A stretch of DNA of 64,000 nt from contig JAQUAF010000001.1 in the NCBI GenBank assembly GCA_028687435.1, forward strand, positions 155,812 through 219,811, read 5' to 3'. This document shows positions 33,966 through 42,633 of this stretch, one piece after another. The notes beneath the pieces are model-generated. The model searched no databases and was not told the origin of the DNA. It saw nothing but the letters and a program-made list of their open reading frames with translations. The translations under genes and the position numbers were made by a program. The DNA comes from Verrucomicrobiia bacterium (GTDB taxonomy: Bacteria > Verrucomicrobiota > Verrucomicrobiia > JABWAM01). Numbering within the stretch: the first letter of the stretch is position 1; each line of letters opens with the position of its first letter.

Positions 33966-34043
33966 TCCGCGCTTTATGACACGAACCCCGGAAAAACACA
34001 ACTTATCCCGCCCGGAAACTTGGCGGTGTGGCGAGATCTCCGC

Positions 34044-34086
34044 CCTTCAGTCTTCAGCCTAACAGTCTAACAGCCTAACAGCCTAA
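34044..34086. repeat. Tandem CAGYCTAA repeat downstream of the binding protein gene
   Basis: About four degenerate units of 8-10 bp (TTCAGCCTAACAGTCTAACA then GCCTAACAGCCTAA) run up to the stop codon at 34087-34089. The same type of repeat occurs at 35245-35300 on the other side of the gene. Confidence 0.7.
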
Positions 34087-35220
34087 TCAGGGCTTCACCG
34101 ACTCCACAAACTTGAACTTCCCATCCTCGATCTTCAACACAACCAATTCCTTGCTCGCATTGCGATTCGCGTCGATGGTGATCCGGCTCGACACCCCCTT
34201 GAAATCCCTGGTTTGCGCCAGGGCATCGCGAATGGCCGCCCCATCAGTGGAATTGGCCCGCCGGATGGCATCGAACAACACATGGGCCCCGTCGTATCCC
34301 GTCACGGCCAGCGCGTCGGGCGTCACCCCAAAACGTTTCCTGTATTTCTCCACAAAAGCCTGCACCTCCGGACGCGGGTCCTCCGGCGAATAATGATTGC
34401 TGAAATAACAGGGCTCCACCGCCTTGCCCCCGGACTTCAGCGTCACATCCGAATCCCAACCATCGCCACCCAGAAACGGCTGGGTCAACCCCAGTTCCCG
34501 GGCCTGCTTGGCAATCAACACGCACTGGGTATAGTAGCCGGGAACAAAGATCACCTCCGGCTTGGCCGCCCGGATCGCCGTCAACTGCGGACGAAATTCC
34601 GAATCGTCGCTTTGGTAGGCCTCATCCGCCACAATCTTTCCCCCCGTTTCCTGAAAGGTTTGCTTGAAAAACTGGGCCAGCCCCACGCTGTAATCCTGTT
34701 TCCGGTCCGTAAACACCGCCGCTGTTTTGGCCTTCAAACTCTGGCTGGCAAAACGCGCCATGGCCGCCCCTTGAAACGGATCAATGAAACAGGTGCGGAA
34801 AATATAGTCGCCCTTTCTGGTCAATTCGGGACTTGTTGACGAAGGCGACACCATGGGAATCCTGTTCTGCTGGCATATTGGCGCCGCGGCAATGCTGCAG
34901 GAACTGGTCACCTCCCCCAAAATGGCCGTCACCCGGTCCCTCTGGATCAGCTTCAAAACCGCCGTAACCGCCTGTTCCGGCTTGGATTGGTCATCCTCCA
35001 CAATCAGCTTGATCTGACACCCCAGCAATCCGCCGCCGCCATTGACCTCATCCACCGCAATATCGATGGCGTTGCGCATGCTCTGGCCAAAAGTCGCGGT
35101 ATTCCCCGACAGGGAAACATATTCACCGATCAAAAGGGTGTTTGCATCCCCACCCGGCTTGCCGCATCCAATCAACCCCAAGCCGGCCGCCGCCAACAAA
35201 AGCATCTCTTTGATCTTCAT
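34087..35220 (-). CDS. ABC transporter substrate-binding lipoprotein (LivJ/LivK family)
   Basis: The 377-residue protein has a lipoprotein signal: MKIKEMLLLAAAGLGLIGCG with the lipobox LIGC and lipid-modified Cys19, so it is anchored to the inner or outer membrane facing the periplasm. The rest is a type I periplasmic binding fold with GEYVSLSGNTATFGQSMRN (about 32-50), IPMVSPSSTSPELT (ligand-binding Ser/Thr), RTCFIDPFQGAAMARF and an ALAVTGYDGAHVLFDAI near 310. The ligand is probably a branched-chain or other amino acid, or an amide; sequence alone cannot tell. First gene of the liv operon. Confidence 0.92.
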   Translation of the reverse strand: MKIKEMLLLAAAGLGLIGCGKPGGDANTLLIGEYVSLSGNTATFGQSMRNAIDIAVDEVNGGGGLLGCQIKLIVEDDQSKPEQAVTAVLKLIQRDRVTAILGEVTSSCSIAAAPICQQNRIPMVSPSSTSPELTRKGDYIFRTCFIDPFQGAAMARFASQSLKAKTAAVFTDRKQDYSVGLAQFFKQTFQETGGKIVADEAYQSDDSEFRPQLTAIRAAKPEVIFVPGYYTQCVLIAKQARELGLTQPFLGGDGWDSDVTLKSGGKAVEPCYFSNHYSPEDPRPEVQAFVEKYRKRFGVTPDALAVTGYDGAHVLFDAIRRANSTDGAAIRDALAQTRDFKGVSSRITIDANRNASKELVVLKIEDGKFKFVESVKP

Positions 35221-35244
35221 CCCCCCACCCTTGCGAAAAAAAGG

Positions 35245-35303
35245 CTGAAGGTCAAAGGCTAAAGGCTGAAGACTAACAGTCTAAAAGACTACAGCCTAAC
35301 CCC
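35245..35303. repeat. Tandem GGCTGAAG/CAGYCTAA repeat upstream of the binding protein gene
   Basis: Degenerate units AGGCTGAAGG, AAAGGCTAAAGGCTGAAGAC, TAACAGTCTAAAAGACTACA and GCCTAAC fill the gap between dnaX and the liv operon start. It pairs in type with the repeat at 34044-34086, so the binding protein gene is bracketed. Confidence 0.65.
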
Positions 35304-35311
35304 CTATTCCC

Positions 35312-37042
35312 TCACCTCTTCACATCCACAATCTGGCCCTTGAAAATCTCCAGGGCCTGCCGGATGAGCGGATCGTTTTCAAACTGGCCATCCGCCGGCT
35401 TTGGGACCGCCGCCGGACGCGATTCCCCGGCTGACGCCGGCGCTGAAAAAGACGGGGCGGACTGGAGCTTCACATCCTCCCCCTCGTAAATCACCTTCAC
35501 GTTCAACATGCGTCCCGTGATCTTTCGCAAGGCCAGTTGCATGGCCGAATGACTGCGGGGGGTGTCCACCGACTCCTTTTGCATCGAAAGCTGGCGATCA
35601 AAGGAAATGACCAGATTGTTTTCATCCGGCATCTGAGGCGCGCCTTCCGTCAACGCCCCCAACAAAAGTTTCTGCGTCCTGCCCAACTCTTCCTTGAGTT
35701 GCTTCCACAAATCTCCAACCGCAATCGAAGCGGCAGGCGCCGTCCCGGGTTGATCCGCCTTCTGAACCGGCAAAGGCGCATCCCTCAACGGTTTCGCCGG
35801 CGCGGATGCGGGGGCGTTTTCGCTCCGGGGCGCATTTGGAATCTCTTTGGCCACGGGCGCCGAAACTGGCGCGGACACCGTCGCGGCGGGAGCCGGCGCG
35901 CATCCCGGCCCCATTTCCTTCAAGCGCCGCAAAACCTCCTCGATCAAAACCTCGTTCTTCGTTTCAATCGCCTTCAACAAGGCCACCTCAAAAGTGATTC
36001 TTTTGGAAAGCGTCCAACGCATCTGGTTTTCCGCGTCGCTCAGGATTTCCAGGATGCGCAAAACCCGGGCGCGGCTGAGCTGTTTCGCGCATTCCTGCAA
36101 CCGGGCCGTTTCATCCGGCAACAACTCCGCCACCTTGGCGCCCGCCTGGACCACCAGCACGTTGCGGAAACGGTCCGTCAGTTCGCCCAGCAACCGGGTC
36201 AGATCCTTGCCCTCCTCCATCAGGTGATTGATGATTTCCACCACCGTCGAACGGTCACCCCCCACAATGGCGTCGTTGAGGCGCTGGAGATGCTCGTGCG
36301 AAGCCAGCCCGAAAACCGACAACACATCCGGCTCCTCGATTTTCTTGCCGCAAAAGGCGATCATCTGGTCAAGAGCCGACTCGGCGTCGCGCATGCCGCC
36401 CACCGCCCCGCGGGCCAGGGCCGCAAGAGCCTCGTCGCTGGCGGTCACCTTCTCGGACTCCACGATCTGCCGGAGCTGCTTCACAATCAAATGGCTGGAG
36501 ATGCGATGGAGGTCAAAACGCTGGCACCGGGAAAGAATGGTCAGGGGAATCTTCTGCGGATCGGTGGTGGCAAAGAGGAACTTCACATGCGCGGGCGGTT
36601 CCTCCAGCGTCTTCAACAGGGCGTTGAAAGCCGCCGTGGAAAGCATGTGAACCTCGTCAATATAGATGATCTTGAACCGGGAGGATGAAGGGGCGTAACG
36701 AACCGTCTCGCGCAATTCCCTCACCTGTTCCACTCCGTTGTTGGAGGCGCCGTCGATCTCAAGCACATCCATGGACGACCCCGCCATGATTTCCTTGCAC
36801 TGGGAACATTGGTCGCACGGTTCCACAACCGGCTCAGCCGCCGCCCCGCAATTCAACGCCTTGGCGAAAATGCGCGCGGTCGTTGTTTTGCCCGTGCCCC
36901 GCGGCCCCACAAAAAGATAGGCGTGGGCGATGCGCTTTTGCTGGATCGCGTTGCGCAGCGTCCGAACCACATGATCCTGCCCCACCACCTCCGCAAATTG
37001 CTGGGGCCGGTATTTCCGTGCGAGAACCTGATATTCCGACAT
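35312..37042 (-). CDS. dnaX: DNA polymerase III subunit gamma/tau
   Basis: The 576-residue protein is the clamp-loader ATPase. Walker A GPRGTGKTT starts at residue 46, a zinc module has cysteines 65/76/79/82, Walker B IIYIDE lies at 125-130 and the SRC sensor motif in ILSRCQRF near 170. Domain III follows to about 360, then a Pro/Ala-rich linker (about 375-440) and a C-terminal region that ends in a tau-like domain. No slippery A-run for gamma frameshifting was noticed, but I did not check every codon. ATG 37042 was chosen over a longer frame extending into the intergenic region. Confidence 0.95.
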   Translation of the reverse strand: MSEYQVLARKYRPQQFAEVVGQDHVVRTLRNAIQQKRIAHAYLFVGPRGTGKTTTARIFAKALNCGAAAEPVVEPCDQCSQCKEIMAGSSMDVLEIDGASNNGVEQVRELRETVRYAPSSSRFKIIYIDEVHMLSTAAFNALLKTLEEPPAHVKFLFATTDPQKIPLTILSRCQRFDLHRISSHLIVKQLRQIVESEKVTASDEALAALARGAVGGMRDAESALDQMIAFCGKKIEEPDVLSVFGLASHEHLQRLNDAIVGGDRSTVVEIINHLMEEGKDLTRLLGELTDRFRNVLVVQAGAKVAELLPDETARLQECAKQLSRARVLRILEILSDAENQMRWTLSKRITFEVALLKAIETKNEVLIEEVLRRLKEMGPGCAPAPAATVSAPVSAPVAKEIPNAPRSENAPASAPAKPLRDAPLPVQKADQPGTAPAASIAVGDLWKQLKEELGRTQKLLLGALTEGAPQMPDENNLVISFDRQLSMQKESVDTPRSHSAMQLALRKITGRMLNVKVIYEGEDVKLQSAPSFSAPASAGESRPAAVPKPADGQFENDPLIRQALEIFKGQIVDVKR

Positions 37043-37208
37043 GCGCCCAAGCCTAAAAAGGAAACCCCTTCCGCACAATCGAAAATTTAGGCAAACACAT
37101 AAAATTTTCATCCGCAAAGGCCGATCCGGAGCCCGGCGGACGGACATCCCATGCCCGATTTCCAACTTGCGACGTTGCCAGAAAAATCCTGTAAAAAAAT
37201 CAAACACA

Positions 37209-37235
37209 CCCCCTGAAACACGGGGGCTTTTTTTT
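37209..37235 (+). terminator. Terminator-like hairpin in the leader of the zinc-ribbon gene
   Basis: CCCCC (37209-37213), loop TGAAACAC, GGGGG (37222-37226) and a run of eight T after one C form a possible intrinsic terminator about 80 bp upstream of the downstream start codon. It may end transcription of an unknown leader RNA, or be an attenuator. The stem is only five pairs. Confidence 0.4.
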
Positions 37236-37316
37236 GGTTTCAACCCGTTTGCCCGGGCATTATTGTTGACGCTCAGGGAGTTCAAAGGTAACAATATTTT
37301 CAACAAAGGAATCACC

Positions 37317-38681
37317 ATGTCGGAAAATGCAGCCGGAACCACAAAGGAAAACGCACAGAAGGAACCCGAAGCAGTCAAAATGGTGGAATATGTCTGTCTG
37401 CTTGGCTGCCAGAAACTTTTTACGGTTGAGAGCCAGGCGCCCGCCCCCACCCAATGTCCTCACTGTCATGGCAACTTCGTGGCAAAAACCGTTCTGATGC
37501 CCGGGCCAAGCATTCCCAATCTGATCCTGGGATTGGGGATCAGCAGTCTGGTGCTGGGACCTCTTGCGGGTCTGCCGGCCGTTACGCTGGGATTGGCCGG
37601 ACTGGGAAAGGAAACCGACCCATCTTCCCGTGTCAAATTGATGTCCAGCACGCTCATCGGCCTGATCAGCACCATTGTGTTTTGCGCATTCACCTTCTGG
37701 ATGCTTCTGTATTTGAATGCGGGTTTTTCCAGAACCGAATGCCTGCTGAACCTCACCCGCCTGGCCCTTCCCAAATTCAAGGCCACCGGCCCGGCCTCAA
37801 CGGCTTCCCTGATCATTCCATGCGGAAAAAACACCGCCGCCGCCCCGGCGGCAAGCAATCCCGTCTCCTGGGCAACCACCTGGCCCAAGGACCTGACCCA
37901 GTTGGCTGCCCAAACCCCTGGCGCCCCGGCCTTCTGTCCGGGAACCGGCGCGGAATATGTCTATCTGCCACCCTCCACCAGCGCCCCGCCCGACGCCATT
38001 GTCATGGCGGATGCCGGGGACACCCATTACAACCGCCTGACCAACGGGATTTGGAGCCGGTTCCCATCATGGCTGGCGCGGACAGAAAGCGGATACTGCA
38101 TTCTCCGGACCGGAGGCGAGGCGGCGTGGATCAGCCGGGAAAAATTCAAGGAGGAGTTGAATCTCGCGCAGAATGAATTGTTTGCCCAGCGTTTTTGCAT
38201 GCAGGGAATCGCGCAGCTGGCCAACCCCCAGTTTAAAAATCCCGGGCCGGTTCACCCATTCAAAACCGACATGGGAAAAGCGCAATCCCCCGACAAAAAA
38301 CAAAACGGGAAAAATTCCTCCGATGAAACATCCCATCTCTCCCTGTCTTATGAAACCTCCTGGCCTTCGGAGTTGGGCAGGTTGTCCACACAAGCCGGCG
38401 TGGCATCCACCAAGTGCCCCCTTTCAGGAAAGGAATTCCTCTATCTGCCGCCCGTCCTCAATGCGCCGCCGGCATCCATTGTGCTGGTGAATGGAGAAGC
38501 CTTCCATTCCCGCCGCTGCCTCCTGCGCGCCAACGGCGACATTGTGTGCATCGAGGAAGAACAGTTCCAGGAGGAACTGAAATTGGAGCAAAACAGTTCT
38601 TTCGCAAAATACCTGCAGTTCAAATCACAAGCTGACAACTCCCAGACGTCCGCCAGACCTGCGCCGGCTGCCGGCCATTGA
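37317..38681 (+). CDS. Zinc-ribbon membrane protein with a duplicated C-terminal domain (unknown)
   Basis: The 454-residue protein has three parts. First, a zinc ribbon, CLLGCQK...CPHCHG (about 26-50). Second, two or three hydrophobic helices (about 60-85, 110-140) like those in DUF4190-type small membrane proteins. Third, two tandem copies of a domain of about 90 residues: TTWPKDLTQLAAQ...CPGTGAEYVYLPP...SREKFKEELNLAQ and TSWPSELGRLSTQ...CPLSGKEFLYLPP...EEEQFQEELKLEQ. The repeat unit resembles the C-terminal head of the verrucomicrobial/planctomycete pseudopilins that end in the DGHV-x-x-L motif (similar order: Y-PP...aD...H...G...F..eL). I do not recognise a named family. ATG 37317 follows CAAAGGAATCACC. 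Location: inner membrane with the repeats probably outside. Confidence 0.6.
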   Translation: MSENAAGTTKENAQKEPEAVKMVEYVCLLGCQKLFTVESQAPAPTQCPHCHGNFVAKTVLMPGPSIPNLILGLGISSLVLGPLAGLPAVTLGLAGLGKETDPSSRVKLMSSTLIGLISTIVFCAFTFWMLLYLNAGFSRTECLLNLTRLALPKFKATGPASTASLIIPCGKNTAAAPAASNPVSWATTWPKDLTQLAAQTPGAPAFCPGTGAEYVYLPPSTSAPPDAIVMADAGDTHYNRLTNGIWSRFPSWLARTESGYCILRTGGEAAWISREKFKEELNLAQNELFAQRFCMQGIAQLANPQFKNPGPVHPFKTDMGKAQSPDKKQNGKNSSDETSHLSLSYETSWPSELGRLSTQAGVASTKCPLSGKEFLYLPPVLNAPPASIVLVNGEAFHSRRCLLRANGDIVCIEEEQFQEELKLEQNSSFAKYLQFKSQADNSQTSARPAPAAGH

Positions 38682-38730
38682 TCCGCAAAATTCATCAAAA
38701 AACTGATTTTGGCGAAAATCCGACCTCCGG

Positions 38731-39246
38731 ATGAAAAACCTCGTTCTTCTGGGTTTCATGGGCAGCGGCAAGACAACTGTCGGCCAGATGGCCGCCCGGG
38801 AGCTGGGTTTGCGTTTCGTGGACACCGACCAGGTGATAGAACAACAGGAAAAGCTCCCGATCAGCGAAATTTTCGCCCGGAGCGGAGAAACGATCTTCCG
38901 GGACATCGAAAGCCGGGTCATCACCGAATTATCCGGCCAATCCGGACTGGTGATTGCCACCGGCGGCGGCGTCGTCTTGCGCCCCGCCAATCTGTCAGCG
39001 CTGGAGGGCAACGGCATCCTGATTCACCTGCACACCAACGCCTCCACGGTTTATGACCGGACCAAGCGCCACACCCACCGGCCCCTCCTGCAAACCGATG
39101 ATCCCCGGCGCCGGATCCAGGAACTGCTGGAACAACGCCAGCCGCTCTACGACGCGCTCCCAAACCATGTCAATACGGTGCAGCGTCCCACCCGGCAGGT
39201 CTGCGCCGATGTCATCCGCATTTACCGGATGGGAACAGCTTCCTAA
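38731..39246 (+). CDS. aroK: Shikimate kinase
   Basis: The 171-residue enzyme phosphorylates shikimate at position 3 for aromatic amino acid synthesis. Walker A GFMGSGKTTVG (8-18), the DTDxxIE motif (about 32-38) with D-x-D-x-x-I-E, FRDIESRVI with the shikimate-binding Arg (about 58-66), and ATGGGVVLRPANL (about 77-89) are all in place, and R-P-L-L (about 119) is the lid region. It starts 49 bp after the zinc-ribbon gene and is followed by a gap filled with repeat DNA. Confidence 0.95.
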   Translation: MKNLVLLGFMGSGKTTVGQMAARELGLRFVDTDQVIEQQEKLPISEIFARSGETIFRDIESRVITELSGQSGLVIATGGGVVLRPANLSALEGNGILIHLHTNASTVYDRTKRHTHRPLLQTDDPRRRIQELLEQRQPLYDALPNHVNTVQRPTRQVCADVIRIYRMGTAS

Positions 39247-39295
39247 TTCTAATTAGCTTTCAAGATTAGACTATAGTTTTGCAAGAGCCTCTTTA

Positions 39296-39522
39296 GGAAT
39301 TTCAAAGCTGGCACGAAAGCGCCATGGTGAAAAGATTTTTTGACAGGATTAACAGGATTGACAGGATTTTTATGCAAGACAATGTCCGGCCGCATGGCCG
39401 AACAATCCTGTAAATTCTGTTAATCCTGTCGAAAAGTTGTCCGCCGCAACGCAAAGCATTGCATTTTTGCAAAAGCCCCCCTTGGTTTTAAGTCTTGAAT
39501 CTTGAATGTTGAATCCTGAATA
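39296..39522 (-). repeat. Composite repeat copy H (inverted), nonamer runs and TTGAATC repeat
   Basis: Reading the minus strand gives the same order as copies A and I: AATCCTGTC nonamer run (39340-39380 as AGGATTAACAGGATTGACAG), the GCGCTTTCGTGCCA block and the tail TTTGAAATTCCT. A second nonamer run (CAATCCTGTAAATTCTGTTA) follows at 39406-39430 and a heptamer run TTGAATC/TTGAATG/TTGAATC at 39493-39522 lies just before cysE. No gene is seen. Confidence 0.75.
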
Positions 39523-39530
39523 TTCTCCCC

Positions 39531-40463
39531 ATGGGCACTTCAGACACCTTCTTCCGGGAAATCCTTCGTTCCTACCGCCAACATGGCGGCATCAACCATC
39601 TGGATGGAAAAAACCTGCCGTCCCGCGACACGATTGCCGAAATAACCCAGGACCTGCTGGCGGTGATCTTTCCGGGTTTTCACTCCAAGACCGGATTATT
39701 TTCGGAACAGACACCCGATTGCGTCAAACAACTCCTTGGCGCCATTGCCCGCCGGCTGCAACACGAGATCAAAAAAAGCCTGGCCTTCTCATCCCATGCC
39801 ACCCCCATCATTCGCCATCCCGGCATCAAGGCTGCGGAAATAACCCCGTTTTTTCTGTCGCGCCTCCCCAAAGTCCGCCGTCTGCTGGTTTCCGACATCC
39901 AGGCGGCCTACGAGGGCGATCCAGCCGCCACCAGCCACGAGGAAATCATCCTGGCCTATCCGGGATTGGAAGCCATCGCCGTCCAAAGGCTGGCCCACAT
40001 TCTTTACCAGGAACGAGTTCCCCTCATTCCCCGGATCATGACCGAGTGGGCACACTCCCGCACCGGCATCGACATTCATCCCGGCGCCCGGATCGGGCCG
40101 TTCTTCTTCATTGATCATGGCACCGGCGTGGTGATCGGCGAGACAACCCTGATCGGATCCCATGTCAAAATCTACCAGGGCGTTTCCCTGGGCGCCAAAA
40201 GTTTTGCCAAGGACGCACGCGGACGCATTGTCAAAGGCATCAAAAGACATCCCAACGTCGGCAACCATGTCACCATCTATGCCAACGCCACCATTCTCGG
40301 CGGCGATACCACGATCGGGGACAACACCACCGTGGCTGCAAACGTTTTTCTGACCCAGTCGGCGCCACCCCATTCCCTTGTCTGCAATGAGGGGGCCGAG
40401 TTGAGGATCATCCCGAAGAAAAAACAGGCCGCCGACAAAACACAAAAAGGGCTGAGACTCTGA
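39531..40463 (+). CDS. cysE: Serine O-acetyltransferase
   Basis: The 310-residue enzyme makes O-acetylserine for cysteine synthesis. The N-terminal helical half ends in YPGLEAIAVQRLAHILY; the hexapeptide half has GIDIHPGARIGPFFFIDHGT (about 180-199, with the catalytic Asp-His pair), VVIGETTLIGSHVKIYQGVS and KRHPNVGNHVTIYANATILG. It is of the long SAT type (EpsC/CysE, with N-terminal extension), found in many anaerobes. The Lys-rich C-terminus (IPKKKQAADKTQKG) replaces the usual cysteine-synthase-binding Ile tail, so complex formation with CysK is uncertain. Confidence 0.93.
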   Translation: MGTSDTFFREILRSYRQHGGINHLDGKNLPSRDTIAEITQDLLAVIFPGFHSKTGLFSEQTPDCVKQLLGAIARRLQHEIKKSLAFSSHATPIIRHPGIKAAEITPFFLSRLPKVRRLLVSDIQAAYEGDPAATSHEEIILAYPGLEAIAVQRLAHILYQERVPLIPRIMTEWAHSRTGIDIHPGARIGPFFFIDHGTGVVIGETTLIGSHVKIYQGVSLGAKSFAKDARGRIVKGIKRHPNVGNHVTIYANATILGGDTTIGDNTTVAANVFLTQSAPPHSLVCNEGAELRIIPKKKQAADKTQKGLRL

Positions 40464-40469
40464 CGCAGG

Positions 40470-42254
40470 CTAATTCGCGCTCAACTCCATGATATCCGGA
40501 GCGATGCTCTTGGCGAGATTCACGCTCAGCTTGCGGATTTCATCGCCCGTGGAAAGCTCCAACGCCTGGTGAACCACCTCGTTCGCCTGGGCCTTGCTCA
40601 TGGACCGGACCAGTTTCTTGAGTTGAGGCACAACGGACGGGCTGGTGCTCAACTCGTCAAATCCCATTCCCACCAGCAACGGCGCCATGGTCACATCACC
40701 GGCCATTTCACCGCAAATGCCCGCCGGGATGCCGGCCTTGTGCGCGGCATCGGCGATGTTTTTCAGGGACCGGATGATGGCCGGATGCGTCGGCTCGTAA
40801 AGATGCGCGATTTTTTCATTCACCCGGTCCACCGCCAGCGAGTACTGGATCAGATCGTTGGTTCCAACCGAAAAGAAATTCGTCTCCTTCGCCAGCAGAT
40901 CGGCGGTGAGCGCCGCCGAGGGGATTTCAATCATGCATCCCACCTTGATTTTTTCGTCGAACGCAATTCCCCTCTCCCTCAAAGTCTGCCGGGCCTTGTC
41001 CAATTCGGCATTGGCCCGCCGCAACTCTCCCACACCGGAAATCATGGGATACATGATCTGCACATTGCCCAGCCGGCTGGCGCGCAGGATGGCCCTGAGT
41101 TGATCCTGGAAAATATCCGTGCGTTCCAGGCAGAAGCGGATGGCGCGCCATCCAAGAAATGGATTCATTTCCCGGGCCACCTCCAGGTGGGACAGGAACT
41201 TGTCGCCGCCAAGATCCAAGGTTCGGATGATCACCGGCTTGGGATTCATTTTCTCGGCCACCTCGGCATAGGCGCGGTATTGTTCATCCTCCGTCGGCAT
41301 GTCCTTTCGATTGATGAAAATATATTCGGTGCGGAACAGTCCGACCCCGTCCGCGCCATTTTCGAGGACATGCGGCACATCGCTTGGCATTTCGATATTG
41401 GCCCCCAGCATGACCCGCACATGGTCCGTCGTTTCGGACGGCAGATCGCGCAAGCTTTCAAGACTGACCTCGATGGTGTGCCGCTTGTGCTCCAACTGGC
41501 CATAGTCATAAAGCGTCTGTTCGCTCGGATTGATGTACAGCCATCCGCCGTAGCCATCCAGCAAGGCAAAACATCCCGACTCAATCTGGTGGCTTGAGTC
41601 ATGCAACCCCACCACCGCGGGAATGTCCATGGCCCGGGCCATGATCGCGGTATGCGATGTCCGGCTGCCAATGTCCGTGCAAAACCCCAGCACCTTTGCC
41701 CGGTCCAGGGTCGCGGTATCGGAGGGCGAAAGATCGTAGGCCAGCACGATGCACGGCTCCACAAGCGTCCTCAAATCCTGGCTGGACTGTCCCTCCAGAT
41801 TTCGCAAAACACGGTGGGCCACATCCTTGATATCCGCCGCCCGTTCCCGCAGATAAGCGTCTTCAATGTTCAGGAGGGATTTGAAATACTGCGTGGATAC
41901 ATTTTCAAAAGCGAACTCGACATTCTGGTGTTCCTCCTGAATGCGCCGCACCACCTCATCGATCAGGGATGGATCATCCAGCACCAGCAAATGGGCATCA
42001 AAAATTGCCCCGTCATTTTCCCCCAAATCCTCAATAATCCGCTTTTGAATTTCCTGCAATTGCTGGCGGGTCAGCAACAAAGCCTGTTCAAAACGCCCGA
42101 TCTCACTGCCCACATCCTCGCCGCGAATTTCCTTCTGGACAACCGCAACCTCATCGCGCCCATAGACAAAGACCTTCCCGGTGATAATGCCGGGAGATGC
42201 TCCTATTCCTTGGAACTTCCTTTCCAAATGGCTGACGGTATGAGCTTCGATCAC
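40470..42254 (-). CDS. ptsI: Phosphoenolpyruvate-protein phosphotransferase (PTS enzyme I)
   Basis: The 594-residue enzyme transfers phosphate from PEP to HPr. The phosphohistidine is H201 in GSRTSHTAIMARAMD, and the PEP-binding TIM-barrel shows DGVGLFRTEYIFI (about 305), TLDLGGDKFL, and PVGTNDLIQY-like FSVGTNDLIQYSLAVDR. A 10-residue N-terminal extension precedes the usual EI start, and the start codon appears to be GTG. No sugar-specific EII gene is nearby. It is the last gene of hprK-ptsH-ptsI, 76 bp after ptsH. Confidence 0.95.
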   Translation of the reverse strand: MIEAHTVSHLERKFQGIGASPGIITGKVFVYGRDEVAVVQKEIRGEDVGSEIGRFEQALLLTRQQLQEIQKRIIEDLGENDGAIFDAHLLVLDDPSLIDEVVRRIQEEHQNVEFAFENVSTQYFKSLLNIEDAYLRERAADIKDVAHRVLRNLEGQSSQDLRTLVEPCIVLAYDLSPSDTATLDRAKVLGFCTDIGSRTSHTAIMARAMDIPAVVGLHDSSHQIESGCFALLDGYGGWLYINPSEQTLYDYGQLEHKRHTIEVSLESLRDLPSETTDHVRVMLGANIEMPSDVPHVLENGADGVGLFRTEYIFINRKDMPTEDEQYRAYAEVAEKMNPKPVIIRTLDLGGDKFLSHLEVAREMNPFLGWRAIRFCLERTDIFQDQLRAILRASRLGNVQIMYPMISGVGELRRANAELDKARQTLRERGIAFDEKIKVGCMIEIPSAALTADLLAKETNFFSVGTNDLIQYSLAVDRVNEKIAHLYEPTHPAIIRSLKNIADAAHKAGIPAGICGEMAGDVTMAPLLVGMGFDELSTSPSVVPQLKKLVRSMSKAQANEVVHQALELSTGDEIRKLSVNLAKSIAPDIMELSAN

Positions 42255-42330
42255 AATCCAACCCTATAACAACCCGGCAAACGGTTGTCGAGTCCGGAAA
42301 CCAAATTTTATGAGCGCCCGGGACCGGGGT

Positions 42331-42633
42331 TCATTCCTCGTTGAATTTTTTTGCGAACAGCTTCTCGATTTCATCCAAAGCCTGAATCGCGTCGGCCCCA
42401 TGGGCGAGCACCTTCAGGGTTGTGCCGCATCCCGCGGCCAGCATCATCAGCCCCATGATGCTCTTGCCATTGACCAGTTCACCATCTTTCTCAACGGTGA
42501 TCTCCGAGGAAAAACGGGAGGCGGTCTTGACAAACAAGGCAGCCGGCCTGGCATGCATGCCAAGCTTGTTGGTCAACACCAACTCCCTGGCGGCCGAATC
42601 CCCGCCTTCATTTGTTTTTTTCAAGATGCTCAC
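42331..42633 (-). CDS. ptsH: Phosphocarrier protein HPr
   Basis: The 100-residue protein has the HPr active site GMHARPA with phosphorylatable H28, and the regulatory serine S58 in NGKSIMGLMML, the target of HPr kinase. It is longer than classic HPr (85-88) by an N-terminal extension of about 12 residues. Its start overlaps the hprK stop region by 26 bp. With HprK encoded directly upstream it is likely to function in regulation. Confidence 0.95.
   Translation of the reverse strand: MSILKKTNEGGDSAARELVLTNKLGMHARPAALFVKTASRFSSEITVEKDGELVNGKSIMGLMMLAAGCGTTLKVLAHGADAIQALDEIEKLFAKKFNEE

Noticed and set aside
37085..37205. Cyclic-di-GMP (GEMM) riboswitch in the dnaX/zinc-ribbon gap
   Set aside because: Only a short CCGCAAAGGCC-like string is similar; the two hairpins of the GEMM fold are not found.
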